DNA of 64,000 bases from DASRFR01 sp035651455. GTDB lineage: Bacteria; Acidobacteriota; Terriglobia; Terriglobales; Acidobacteriaceae. The DNA is taken from positions 120,970 to 184,969 of the forward strand of contig DASRFR010000050.1 in the NCBI GenBank assembly GCA_035651455.1. The letters run 5' to 3'. This document shows positions 32,441 to 42,800 of the stretch, piece by piece (the stretch's first letter is position 1; each line of letters starts with the position of its first letter). The notes under the pieces were generated by a model. It saw only the letters and a program-made list of their open reading frames with translations. It made no database searches and was not told the origin of the DNA. The translations under genes were made by a program, and so were the position numbers.

Positions 32441-33798
32441 GTGGGACAATTGCAATTATAGGAGCAGGACTGGCCGGGTCAGAGGCGGCATGGCAGTGTG
32501 CGCGCCGCGGCATGGCGGTTGAGCTTCATGAAATGCGGCCCATGCGATCTACACCTGCACATCAGACTGGCGAGTTCGCAGAGCTGGTGTGCTCGAATTC
32601 GCTTAAGTCTGAAAGCGAGAATACGGCGCCGTGGTTGCTGAAAGAGGAAATGCGGCGTGCCGGATCGTTGCTGCTGGGAATTGCCCGGGTGTGCGCTGTC
32701 CCCGCGGGGCATGCGCTGGCGGTGGATCGAATTGCTTTTGCGCGGAAAGTTACAGAGGCGATTTCGCACGACCCGTTCATCACGGTGGTGCCGGAGGAAG
32801 CCACCGCGATCGATGAGGCGCAGATCACGATCATCGCTACGGGACCGCTGACCTCGGATGCTTTGTCGCAGGAGATTGTACGGTTGATCCAGGCTGACCA
32901 CCCGGAGCCAGACACGGCGGAACGAGACGCGCACCTGTATTTTTACGATTCGATCAGTCCCATCGTGGAAGCCGGTTCCATCGACATGAGCAAGGTGTAT
33001 ATGGCCGCACGTTACGAGAAGGGGTCGGCGGACTACATCAACTGCCCGATGTCGAAAGAAGAGTACGACCGTTTCTATGATGCGCTGGTCGCGGCGGAAT
33101 CGGTCGCGGAACGCGATTGGGAAAAGCTGAATTATTTCGAGAGCTGCCTGCCAATCGAGGAGATTGCGCGTCGAGGCCGTGACACCTTGCGCTTCGGCCC
33201 AATGAAGCCAGTGGGGCTGAGAGATCCGCGTACCGGACACCAACCCTACGCGGTCGTGCAGTTGCGGCAAGAGAACCTGCGCGCCGATTCATACAATCTT
33301 GTTGGTTTTCAGAATCATTTGAAATACAGCGACCAGGCGCGCGTGTTACGGCTCATTCCCGGGCTGGAGAACGCACGATTCCTGCGCTATGGACAGATTC
33401 ATCGCAATACTTACATCAATTCGCCCGCAGTGTTGCGCGATACCTTGCAACTGAAAGATCATCCAAAAGTATTCTTCGCGGGGCAAATCTGCGGCGTAGA
33501 AGGATATGTGGAGTCGATTGCGGCGGGGCTGCTCGCGGGAATACATGCATGCGCTCTTGTGTCGGGGACGGAACTGGAGCCGCCGCCGCGAGAGACAGCG
33601 CTGGGATCGCTTATGTATTACATCACGCATGCGAACCCACGAAATTTTCAACCAGCCAACATCACCTTCGACTTGCTACCTGCGCTTGAGAAGAAAATTC
33701 GAGACCGGCGGGAGAGGCATCGTTTGCAGTGCGAGCGGGCACTGCGCAGTTGCGATGCGTGGCTGGAGAGAATCGGCGTAACACAGCCCGCCGCGTGA
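32437..33798 (+). CDS. trmFO: methylenetetrahydrofolate-tRNA-(uracil-5-)-methyltransferase TrmFO
   Basis: 453 residues from GTG 32437, overlapping the upstream stop (GTGA). FAD-binding motif 'IAIIGAGLAGSEAAWQCARRG', then 'VELHEMRP', 'TGEFAELVCSNSLKSE' and 'GSADYINCPMSKEEYDRFYDAL'. The latter has the Cys involved in the flavin-folate-tRNA chemistry of this family. C-terminal 'FFAGQICGVEGYVESIAAGLLAG' is also typical. TrmFO uses methylenetetrahydrofolate and FADH2 to make m5U54 in tRNA. Placed after a GNAT gene, which seems unrelated in function. Confidence 0.96.
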   Translation: MSGTIAIIGAGLAGSEAAWQCARRGMAVELHEMRPMRSTPAHQTGEFAELVCSNSLKSESENTAPWLLKEEMRRAGSLLLGIARVCAVPAGHALAVDRIAFARKVTEAISHDPFITVVPEEATAIDEAQITIIATGPLTSDALSQEIVRLIQADHPEPDTAERDAHLYFYDSISPIVEAGSIDMSKVYMAARYEKGSADYINCPMSKEEYDRFYDALVAAESVAERDWEKLNYFESCLPIEEIARRGRDTLRFGPMKPVGLRDPRTGHQPYAVVQLRQENLRADSYNLVGFQNHLKYSDQARVLRLIPGLENARFLRYGQIHRNTYINSPAVLRDTLQLKDHPKVFFAGQICGVEGYVESIAAGLLAGIHACALVSGTELEPPPRETALGSLMYYITHANPRNFQPANITFDLLPALEKKIRDRRERHRLQCERALRSCDAWLERIGVTQPAA

Positions 33799-33934
33799 GC
33801 AGGTCTCGTCCCGCAAAGTACGTGAGCACCGGCACCTTTCGAACCACCCGGTTTGCTCCGCTGTTGATAGTGTTCGTTCTAGACTCGAGTGAGAAGATCC
33901 GCTAATCCGGCCTTCCTGCCATGAACAAATCGCA

Positions 33935-33999
33935 TCGCAAACACGTACATATGCCCGAAGGGCAAGGCTGACGCCGGCAACGGCGTGGTTACGTTGCGA
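33935..33999 (+). promoter_or_regulatory. candidate structured leader RNA before the permease genes
   Basis: An outer helix TCGCAA (33935-33940) / TTGCGA (33994-33999) encloses two perfect hairpins. One is TGCCC-GAA-GGGCA (33952-33964) and the other ACGCCG-GCAA-CGGCGT (33971-33986, GNRA tetraloop). The three-way-junction shape, 51 bases before the permease start, suggests a regulatory leader. It matches no riboswitch consensus I remember. Confidence 0.35.
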
Positions 34000-34049
34000 G
34001 TCCATAGCCGTCCAAGAAACAGGGAGCTAAAGGCAGCCTTTTCTATTAC

Positions 34050-35309
34050 ATGGTTCTGAGTGATCTGATACGCGACGTGTTTCGCACCCTATGGGCGCAC
34101 AAGCTGCGCACATTCCTAACCATGTTCGGAATCGGCTGGGGGATTGTTTCCATCGTGCTGATGGTGGCGGCCGGGGAAGGCCTGCGCAAAGGTCAGGAAG
34201 AGCAGGCAAAGACGCTGGGGAAAGACATCATGATCGTCTTTCATGGCCGGACCAGCTTGCAAGTGGGTGGCCAGCGCGCCGGCAGCGTGGTGCACTGGGT
34301 CGACACTGATTTGCCTTACCTGCAGGAGAACACTCCGGATTGCCAATACACCATTCCTGAGCTCGAGCAGGATACGGTGCGCACACACAGCGCGTACAAC
34401 GCGGCGGCATTCCTAGTAACGGGTTCGTACCCGCCGTTTGGCGACATCCGCAGTCTCAATGTAGGCGAGGGCCGCTTTTACAACTGGGACGATCTCAAAG
34501 AACAACGAAGGGTTGCATTCCTCGGAACCGATGCCGCGCATCAGTTGTTCCCGGGCAAAGAAGCTGTTAACCAATTGATCTACCTTAACGATATCCCATA
34601 CACCGTGATTGGTGTCATGGCGAAGAAGAAGCAGGATTCGAGTTATGACGGCTGGGACGTGAACAAGGTTTTTGTGCCGTTCTCCGCCATGCGCCGCGAC
34701 TTTCCCGATAAGCCACCGGGCACGCCTTATACATTCGACCAATTGCTGGTGACGCCAAAGTCGGTGGAACAGCACGAAGCCTGCAAGTTTCAGATCCGGC
34801 GAGCGCTGGCAACGACGCACCATTTCGACCCGCACGATAAGGAGGCGTGTCCTATCTGGGACACGGTGCAGGAGGCGCAGGCTTTCCGCAAGATGACGGA
34901 TGGAATGAAATATTTTCTTGGCGCAGTGGGGATTGTTACCTTGTTCCTGGGCGGCATCGGTGTGATGAATGTGATGCTGGTGGCAGTGCGCGAGCGCACT
35001 CGCGAAATCGGCGTTCGCAAGGCATTGGGAGCGCCCTCGCACACCATCCTTCGGCAGTTCTTCCTGGAAGCGCTGCTCATCGCCGTAATCAGCGGGGCGG
35101 GGGGGTTGGGCGTTGCCTATGGAATATGTGCGCTCGTCGATCTGCTGCCCATGCCAGACTTCTTTGCCGGACTGTTGCCTACCTGGAAGACGGGAGCAGT
35201 CGCAGTATTGCTCTTGGGAACGATCGCGATCTTTTCTGCGTTGTATCCGGCGCGGCGCGCCGCTTCCATCGACCCGATCGAGGCGCTCCGGTATGAGGCC
35301 GGAGGGTAG
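34050..35309 (+). CDS. MacB-type ABC transporter permease (first of two)
   Basis: 419 residues. TM1 is in 'LRTFLTMFGIGWGIVSIVLMVAAGEG' (about 19-44), then a large periplasmic MacB_PCD domain (about 45-285). Three C-terminal TM helices of the FtsX fold follow: 'FLGAVGIVTLFLGGIGVMNVMLVAVRERTREIGVRKALGA', 'ALLIAVISGAGGLGVAYGIC' and 'AVAVLLLGTIAIFSALYPARRAASIDPIEALRYE'. It belongs to mechanotransmitting type VII ABC systems for lipoprotein, toxin or peptide export. No ATPase or MFP gene is adjacent; only a second permease follows 23 bp downstream, and the pair may use an ATPase encoded elsewhere. Confidence 0.9.
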   Translation: MVLSDLIRDVFRTLWAHKLRTFLTMFGIGWGIVSIVLMVAAGEGLRKGQEEQAKTLGKDIMIVFHGRTSLQVGGQRAGSVVHWVDTDLPYLQENTPDCQYTIPELEQDTVRTHSAYNAAAFLVTGSYPPFGDIRSLNVGEGRFYNWDDLKEQRRVAFLGTDAAHQLFPGKEAVNQLIYLNDIPYTVIGVMAKKKQDSSYDGWDVNKVFVPFSAMRRDFPDKPPGTPYTFDQLLVTPKSVEQHEACKFQIRRALATTHHFDPHDKEACPIWDTVQEAQAFRKMTDGMKYFLGAVGIVTLFLGGIGVMNVMLVAVRERTREIGVRKALGAPSHTILRQFFLEALLIAVISGAGGLGVAYGICALVDLLPMPDFFAGLLPTWKTGAVAVLLLGTIAIFSALYPARRAASIDPIEALRYEAGG

Positions 35310-35332
35310 AGGATTTTTCGGATCTGTTTTTT

Positions 35333-36589
35333 ATGATGACTGAGATCATCCGCGAGGCCTGGGTTGCCCTGAAGCGCAACACGACGCGCAGCTTTCTCAC
35401 CATGCTCGGCATCGTGTGGGGGATCGCGACGGTCACGTTGCTGATCGCGTACGGAAGCAGCTTTCGCGCCATCCTGGTGAACGCATTCGTAGCCTTCGGA
35501 AAAAGTGCGGTAATTTGCTGGCCGCAGCAGACCAGCGAACAGCCTGGCGGACAACGCGCAGGCAAGAAAGTGGTTTTCGAGCAAGCCGACGTGGACCTGA
35601 TCAAGGCTAACGTTCCACTGGTGAAACATGTCTGCCGCGAAACCGTAAAGCGACCAGGTGTTTCCTACGGCGACCGCATGGTGGGCACAGCCCCAGTTCG
35701 TGGAGTTTGCCCCGAGTACGGAGAAATGAGGAACGAGGTTCCCTCCGAAGGGCGCTGGATCAACGCCACCGACGAGATCGAGCGGCGCAGGGTGATTTTC
35801 CTGGGCGGACGGGTTCGCGAGCAGCTTTTCAGTGGACGCCCTGCCGTTGGGCAAACCGTGCAAGTAGGCGGCGTCGCTTTCACCGTAATCGGGGTCATGG
35901 AACGAAAGATTCAGATGAGCAACTACTTCTCCAGCGATGACGAGTCCACCTGGATTCCGTTCTCGACCGCGGGAGATTTATGGGACACGCGCTATGCCCA
36001 AGTGTTGCTCTTCGAACCAGTGGCTCCGCAATTCGAGGCGCGGGCCGAAGCGCAAGTGCTGGCCACAATCGCATCGCGTCAGCAATTCTCGCCGACGGAC
36101 AAGAAAGCTATCCAGATGTTCGGACGCGAAGAATTCCGCCCCATCATTAATGCCATCACCATCGGATTGCAGGTACTGCTTACCTTCGTGGGTACTCTGA
36201 CATTGGGAATTGGCGGGGTCGGCGTGATGAATATCATGCTGGTGTCGGTGGATGAGCGAATTCGCGAGATTGGATTGCGGCGCGCGCTGGGCGCGAAGAA
36301 ATGGCACATCCAACTTCAGTTCCTGGCTGAGACGCTGCTCATCATGCTGCTCGGTGGCCTGATCGGAATTGTCATTTCGTACGCAGTAGCTGCCGCAGTC
36401 GGTACTTTGCCACTAATGGGCCCGCTGTTTGAGGACGAATCTGGCAAAGCCGACATTCATCTACAAATTTCGCTGTTCACGGTTCTGCTGTCGGCCGGCG
36501 TGCTCCTCCTGGTAGGAGTGGCAAGCGGATTAGTGCCGGCCATGCGGGCTTCAAAGCTGGATCCGGTGGAGGCTTTGAGGTACGAGTGA
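35333..36589 (+). CDS. MacB-type ABC transporter permease (second of two)
   Basis: 418 residues; two adjacent ATGs (35333, 35336) are possible starts. Same layout as its neighbour: TM1 'TRSFLTMLGIVWGIATVTLLIAYG', periplasmic domain, 'FVGTLTLGIGGVGVMNIMLVSVDERIREIGLRRALGAKK', and end 'GLVPAMRASKLDPVEALRYE'. The two proteins are clearly paralogous but divergent in their periplasmic domains, so they may form a heterodimeric permease. Neither carries an ATPase domain. Confidence 0.9.
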   Translation: MMTEIIREAWVALKRNTTRSFLTMLGIVWGIATVTLLIAYGSSFRAILVNAFVAFGKSAVICWPQQTSEQPGGQRAGKKVVFEQADVDLIKANVPLVKHVCRETVKRPGVSYGDRMVGTAPVRGVCPEYGEMRNEVPSEGRWINATDEIERRRVIFLGGRVREQLFSGRPAVGQTVQVGGVAFTVIGVMERKIQMSNYFSSDDESTWIPFSTAGDLWDTRYAQVLLFEPVAPQFEARAEAQVLATIASRQQFSPTDKKAIQMFGREEFRPIINAITIGLQVLLTFVGTLTLGIGGVGVMNIMLVSVDERIREIGLRRALGAKKWHIQLQFLAETLLIMLLGGLIGIVISYAVAAAVGTLPLMGPLFEDESGKADIHLQISLFTVLLSAGVLLLVGVASGLVPAMRASKLDPVEALRYE

Positions 36590-36690
36590 GCGAAAGTTTC
36601 AAGCCTTCCTCCAGTCCTGGGGCCGGAATACCATTGACCGCTGGTGCGCCGCGGTTTAAGTTTGCTCGCTAAGCATTTGCGGGGGCGTCC

Positions 36691-37725
36691 TTGCCAACAT
36701 CTGCGGTTGACTGCATTCGGCCCGCCTTTGATCACGCGAAACAACAGTTGTTTCAACCTTTCCGCATGTCGCAATGGGTGCGTTTGGCGTTTGTGGGAGT
36801 ACTTGCGGGAGAATTGACCTCGGGAGGATGCAGCGGATCCCGCTCTTTCCGTTCTTCGCAGTCCGGTGGACACGCCGCCAACTTGCCGCACATCGATCCC
36901 GGCAAGCTCGGGCAATACGTCGGCTTGATTGTGCTCGCGGTACTGGCTGCATTCGTGCTCTTTTTCGTGCTGCTGTACGTCAGCAGCGTGTTCCGCTTCA
37001 TTCTGTTCGAATCAGTGGTGCGCAAGAAGTGCTCGATCGGGCAGGCATGGGATCGATGGCAGGCGCCAGGGCGAAGATACTTTCTCTGGCAAATCGTGTT
37101 TCAAATCGCCTTTGGCATCGTGTTCGCCATCATGCTTGGCGGTCCCGTGGGCTTCGCCGCGGCTGCCGGCTGGCTGCTGCATTGGCGGGAGCACCTCGTG
37201 TTGTTGGTGCTGGGCGGCATCGCATTGTTTTTCTGTGTCCTAAGCCTGGTCTTGGTGGCGGCTGTCATTCATGTGATGGCCAAAGATTTTCTGGTTCCTG
37301 TCATGGCGCTGGAGAACCTGGATTTCGCCGAGGGCTGGAACCGGGTGCTGGATATAGCCTCACGGGAAAAGGGCAGCTTTGCCATTTATATACTGCTGAA
37401 AGTCGGGCTGGCCCTCGCCGCTGCCGTGCTATTCGGAATCATTTCGGTCATCGTGTCCGTGATTGTTCTCATTCCCGCTGGCATTATCGGAGTGGCCGCC
37501 GTCATGATGGCGAAGTCCGCAGGAATGGGCTGGAATGTATTCACGATCACGGCAGCAATCGTGGCCGCTAGCATTGTGCTCGCTATCCTGCTTTACCTGA
37601 TGTCGCTGGTGTCGGTTCCAGCGATTGTCTTCTTCCCCGCGTATTCGATTTATTTTTTCTCATCGCGTTACCCGGGACTGGCGCAGATGCTCTATTCGCC
37701 GGCGCCCATCGTTGAAGCTACCTAA
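36691..37725 (+). CDS. polytopic membrane protein of unknown function
   Basis: 344 residues, TTG start at 36691. The N-terminus 'AVDCIRPAFDHAKQQLFQPFRMSQWVRLAFVGVLAGE' is followed by a Ser/Gly-rich loop. Then come five to six long hydrophobic helices in re-entrant pairs (for example 'LIVLAVLAAFVLFFVLLYVSSVFRFILFESV', 'VLFGIISVIVSVIVLIPAGIIGVAAVMM'). The pattern resembles DUF7544/'glycerophosphoryl diester phosphodiesterase membrane domain'-like proteins with 'F-R-F-I-L-F-E-S-V'; assignment is by memory only. Function unknown. Follows the permease pair by about 100 bp, possibly in the same transcript. Confidence 0.8.
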   Translation: MPTSAVDCIRPAFDHAKQQLFQPFRMSQWVRLAFVGVLAGELTSGGCSGSRSFRSSQSGGHAANLPHIDPGKLGQYVGLIVLAVLAAFVLFFVLLYVSSVFRFILFESVVRKKCSIGQAWDRWQAPGRRYFLWQIVFQIAFGIVFAIMLGGPVGFAAAAGWLLHWREHLVLLVLGGIALFFCVLSLVLVAAVIHVMAKDFLVPVMALENLDFAEGWNRVLDIASREKGSFAIYILLKVGLALAAAVLFGIISVIVSVIVLIPAGIIGVAAVMMAKSAGMGWNVFTITAAIVAASIVLAILLYLMSLVSVPAIVFFPAYSIYFFSSRYPGLAQMLYSPAPIVEAT

Positions 37726-38007
37726 CGCCTGGTTGCGACATTGGGCCCTGGCGCTTCAATCTGTATGCCACACAAGTGCAGCGTATGTCTCTAACCGGCT
37801 CTGCAACAAGGGGACAGAGCCTCTAAGCTCAAGCGAGACTGCTTTGTGGCTGACGAAATGGTGCGAACTGGTTGCACTCTCGCAAAATTTTGACTAAGCT
37901 AGCCCGCAACTTGGTGCGCAGTTTTTTGTTCCTTTTCTGATATCGATCCGGATAAATGCTTTCAGGGCCCGGGCTCCAGATCACAGACTTGCGGGGAGGA
38001 GATTGCC

Positions 38008-39654
38008 ATGAAATCGCTTATTTATGCTTGCATGGTTGTCCTTTTGTCTGGCGCAGGGATAGCGCAGGGTCACGCATCCCATGAGCAATCCAAACCAGTG
38101 ACGTTGATGGACGGCTTGGGAGATCTGCACCATCCGGTCTCCACGCAGAATGCTGAAGCGCAGGAATTCTTTGATCAGGGACTGCGCTTGATTTACGCCT
38201 TCAACCATGATGAGGCCGCGCGCTCGTTCCAGCATGCGGCAGATATGGATCCCAAGTTGGCGATGGCTTATTGGGGCATCGCCGAGGCGGTTGGACCGAA
38301 TTACAACGATCCTGCGGGAGAAGAGCGATTCCAGGCCGCGCACCAAGCCATCCAGAAGGCGGTGGACCTCTCCAGTACTGCGTCTGCGAGCGAGAAGGCT
38401 TACATCCAGGCAATGGCCAAGCGCTTTCCCGCGGGGGATCACGTCGATTGGCGAAAAGCGGCAGAAAATTATCACGACGCCATGCGCGAAGTGTCTAAGC
38501 GATTTCCCGACGATCTGGATGCCGCGACTTTGTTCGCGGAATCGGGGATGGATCTTCATCCCTGGGGTTTGTGGCACCCGGACGGCACACCGGAAGCCGG
38601 AACTGACGAGATCGTAGAAAAGCTGGAGTCGGTGATCAGGCGCGATCCGAATCATCTCGGCGCGGTCCACTATTACATCCATGCGGTTGAGGCGTCACGC
38701 AGTCCGGAGCGAGCGCTGGCCGGAGCAAACCGGCTGGCCACATTAGCGCCCGGTGCGGGACACATCGTGCACATGCCCGCGCACGTTTACATTCGCACCG
38801 GCGATTACGAGGCGGCGGTGAAGACGAACCAGGAAGCTGCCGCGGTTGATGAGGCTTACATCAAGGCAAGTGGGGCGCAGGGCATCTACCCCATGATGTA
38901 CTACAGTCACAACCTGCACTTCATCGCCATGTGCGCCAGCATGAACGGCGATTACGGCGAAGCCAAGCGGCGAGCTGACATGCTTGCGGAACACGTCGGG
39001 CCGCACGTAAAGGACATGCCGCCGCTCGAAGGTTTCATGACAATCCCCATGGCGGTGGACGTCAGGTTCCATCGCTGGAATGATCTGCTTAACGTGCCGC
39101 AACCCGATCCGGCGATGAAAACGGCGACCGTTTTCTGGCACTTTGCGCGGGGCATGGCGCTGGCCGGCACAGGCCGGATGCAGGATGCGGAAGCGGAATA
39201 CAAAATTGTATCCCAGGCCGAGCAGCAAACATCCCCAGACGTAATCTTCAGCATGCCCTTCAATAACCGCTCAAAAGACATCATGAAGATCGCGGAAGAC
39301 GTGCTGGGAGCGAAGATTGCGGTGGCAAAAAAAGATAACCGGCAAGCCGAAGCCATGCTGCGAGACGGAGTGGCTATTCAGGATTCACTCAAATATGGCG
39401 AACCGCCGGATTGGTTTTTCCCGGTACGCGAGTCGTTGGGCGGAGTGCTGTTAATGTCCGGTAATGCGGCGGGCGCGGAAAAAGTGTTCCGCGAAGACCT
39501 TGAGCGCAACCCGCGAAACCCCCGGTCGCTGTTTGGGTTGCAGCAGGCGCTCAAGGCGCAGGGACGCGATTACGATGCAGGTTTCGTGGAGAAACAATTT
39601 CAGGGTTCATGGAAAGGTTCTGCATCGGCGCTGAAAATCGAAGATCTGGTGTAG
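38008..39654 (+). CDS. secreted tetratricopeptide-repeat protein
   Basis: 548 residues with signal peptide (MKSLIYACMVVLLSGAGIAQG). It carries 'LGDLHHPVSTQNAEAQEFFDQGLRLIYAFNHDEAARSFQHAADMDPKLAMAYWGIAEAVGPNYN', a hallmark opening of a widespread family of exported TPR proteins. Later TPR-like helices include 'HYYIHAVEASRSPERALAGANRLATLAPGAGHIVHMPAHVYIRTGDYEAAVKTNQEAAAVD'. Conserved His/Trp residues ('GMDLHPWGLW', 'HMPAHVYIRTGDY') suggest a metal-binding or catalytic surface, but the function is uncharacterised. It precedes a TonB receptor on the same strand. Confidence 0.88.
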   Translation: MKSLIYACMVVLLSGAGIAQGHASHEQSKPVTLMDGLGDLHHPVSTQNAEAQEFFDQGLRLIYAFNHDEAARSFQHAADMDPKLAMAYWGIAEAVGPNYNDPAGEERFQAAHQAIQKAVDLSSTASASEKAYIQAMAKRFPAGDHVDWRKAAENYHDAMREVSKRFPDDLDAATLFAESGMDLHPWGLWHPDGTPEAGTDEIVEKLESVIRRDPNHLGAVHYYIHAVEASRSPERALAGANRLATLAPGAGHIVHMPAHVYIRTGDYEAAVKTNQEAAAVDEAYIKASGAQGIYPMMYYSHNLHFIAMCASMNGDYGEAKRRADMLAEHVGPHVKDMPPLEGFMTIPMAVDVRFHRWNDLLNVPQPDPAMKTATVFWHFARGMALAGTGRMQDAEAEYKIVSQAEQQTSPDVIFSMPFNNRSKDIMKIAEDVLGAKIAVAKKDNRQAEAMLRDGVAIQDSLKYGEPPDWFFPVRESLGGVLLMSGNAAGAEKVFREDLERNPRNPRSLFGLQQALKAQGRDYDAGFVEKQFQGSWKGSASALKIEDLV

Positions 39655-39860
39655 CCCGCGAAGAACCGCAAAAAGTTGCATGCGCTTGATTGTGATTGCG
39701 CGCTGTGAGCACCAGCGCGCTAGCATCTGCACGCTGCAGATCTACGAGTGCTGGTAGTAGCCTGTTCTCCCGAATAAGCTTTTCCCCATCAGGCCTGCAG
39801 CATAGGTACGCCTCGGACCCAGCCGACGACCTTGCGTCTCCCGCAGCCCGCCACAAAAAC

Positions 39861-42800
39861 ATGACCTCAACCATGACAGAAATAGCAGCTACCAGAAACT
39901 TATCTCGCGCGGTAGGGCTTCTCGCCTTTTTTTTGGTTTTGAGCCTTGGCTTGCGTGCCCAAACCCCAACCGGAGCCCTGCGCGGAGTCGTGCAGGATCC
40001 CACAGGCGCGCGCATTTCATCGGCGAAAATCGTAGTGCAACAGGATCATTCGCCAGTACAGCGCGAGGCGACCTCCGACAGCCGCGGCGAGTTTCGGGTT
40101 GAAGGCCTGATGCCTGGCGAGTACGAGTTGACGGTTACGGCGCCGGGTTTTGGACAGGCAAAATCCGACGTTGTGGTAGCCGTCAGCCTGGTACGCGGCG
40201 CGACGGTGACCCTCAAGCCAGAGCGAACACAGGAAACCGTCAACGTGCAAGTAGAGGGGTCCTCGATTACGACTCAGCCGCTGGACACCGCGAGTGTGGT
40301 GCACCAGGGCGTAGTAACCAGCAGGGACCTGGAAGACATCCCCTTAGCGCATCGTAGCTTCGCAAATATCGCCTACTTAGTGCCGGGAACAGAGCCGGTG
40401 GAACCCTCGGATCCAACCAAGGCGCGTATTACCGCGGTCGCGTTTGGCGGCAGCTCGGGTTTGAATGTCGATCTCTCGGTGGATGGTGGGGATAATTCCG
40501 ATGACTACATCGGCGGCTTTCTGCAGAATTTTTCACCGGACGCCATCCAGGAATTTGCGGTTCGCACCTCGCAAGAGGACGCCGATACTGGGCGCACGGT
40601 TGGCGGCTCGGTGGTTATCACGACCAAGCGTGGCAGTAATGACTGGCATGGTAGCGCGGCATTTTACGAGCGCGATGCAGCTATGAACGCCCGGTTCCCG
40701 CTGGATAATCCAGAACCCCAGCCGAAGCAGCCATTTTCGCGGCAGAACTACGTGGGAACCATTGGCGGACCGTTGAAGAAAGATCGGGTATGGCTGTTCG
40801 CATCGTTTGAGCATGTGCACGAAAATGCGAGCATCAATTACAGTCCCCAGAGCCTGGCTCAGTTCAACGCGCTAGCGTCGCTGGCGTCGCGGGGACTGAT
40901 TCCGGGCGTGAGTTCAATTCCAGTAACCGGAAACACGCCAGTTCCTTTTCGTGACTACATGGGAACGCTGCGTTTTGATTGGGCACAATCCCCGCGATCG
41001 CAATGGTTTCTGCGCGGAGCAGTGGACAACTACACCACGAACAACGACCTGGTGCAACAGGCGACGATGGCTTCGACCGGCGCGACCTCAGGCTCGAATT
41101 ACCTGAACCTGGTGATTGGCAATCAGTACACGTTTTCGCCCAACTGGCTGGGGGCGTTCACCTTCGACGCGAGCGGACTGCATCACACCGAATCGCGCAA
41201 TTCGAATTTTGGCTTTGCGCTCGCATTTCCGTTCAGCGCGACTTTCAGGACGATTTCGGGTTTCGAGACTTTCGGCGACAACCAGTTTGCGACAGCTATC
41301 ACTGCATTTCCGGTGCTGCGGGTCCAGCAGAAATACCACTTCCGCTACGATGTGAGCCATGGATCCGGCAGCCATGCGCCAAAGTTTGGAATCAGCTTCA
41401 TTCACGAGCCCGTGCTGAGTGGAGCACTGTCGGGCACGGCGCAGGCGCTGATCCAGTATCCGAACAATCCAGACTTTTACGCGGCGAATCCGTCGCAGTT
41501 CTACCTTGATCCTACCTGCGCAACGCCGCCATCGGATCCCGCCATTGCCTGTTCCTTCACCCCCGCCGCCGATGGCAGGTTTTCACAGAATGTGCAGCGA
41601 CTCGGCTTGTACGCGCAGGATTCATGGCGGGTGACTCCGCGGTTGACCCTCAACTACGGCCTGCGCTACGACACAACCTTTGGACTGCTTACCGCCTCAG
41701 GCCGCAACCAGCTTCAGAATCCGGCGTACCTGACGTTAAAGGCTCTGCAGATTCCGCTGATCAACGGAGCGCCGCACGATTATCGCGCTGGATTCGGCCC
41801 GCGACTTGGCATCGCGTACTCGCCGGGGCAAGGTGGCACTACGGTGATTCGGGCAGGAATTGGACTGTATTACAACGACCTCGCGCAGAACGGCTGGGTG
41901 GGCGCGTTTCAAGCGGTCAACACGCCGCCGGCATCGTGCGTCAATGTAGGAGATCCGGGTTGTATTCCGGGCGCTGCGGCGGGCGGGGCCGGCGCCATCA
42001 TCGACCCGCATTACAAGACACCTTACGCTCTGCACGCGAGCGCCGGCGTTCAACACTCCTTCGGTGACCGCTGGTCGTTGAGCGCGGATTGGACGCATGA
42101 ACAGGGGAATCACGCTTACCGAGGGTACAACTACACGGCGGGCTTCACGCTATTCTCACCCCTCTATCCGACTTCAGATATTGCCAGCCAGATGAACAAC
42201 GTTCCCAACGTCACTGTCTATAAAGCCGACAATCGTTCCACATATGACGCTCTGTCCGTGCATTTGCAGGGCAACCTGACGCGACGTTTCAACCTGATCG
42301 CTAATTACACGCTGGCGCGGGCGAATACATGGGGTTGCGTAGTGGGCGAGTTGTTCGACTATGTGAACGGGGTGTGCAATCCGCTGAATGCGTTTGGACG
42401 GGGCGACTACGGACCCTCGGGAGAAGACGTGCGACACCGGTTTGTGCTGGCGGGAACGGCTTACGTGCCCGGTGGCTTCGAGGTGACAACGCTGACCCAA
42501 CTGGAAAGCGCGCGGCCATTCACGATTGCCACTCCCGTGGACGTGAATAATACCGGCGATCCGGGCAATGTGCGCGCCGTGATTAATGGACGTCAGACCT
42601 CGCTGGACGAGTTCCGCGGAACCCCGTACATGCAGGTCGACTTGCGCGTAAGCCGTCCGATTCACGTGAACGAACACCTGTCGGTCATGCCATTCGTGGA
42701 ATTTTTCAATTTGTTTAACCGCAACAATCCGGGCAATAACTACGTCGCCGACATTTCGGCCCTGCCCACACCGGTCAATGATCTGGCGAATGCCACGGCA

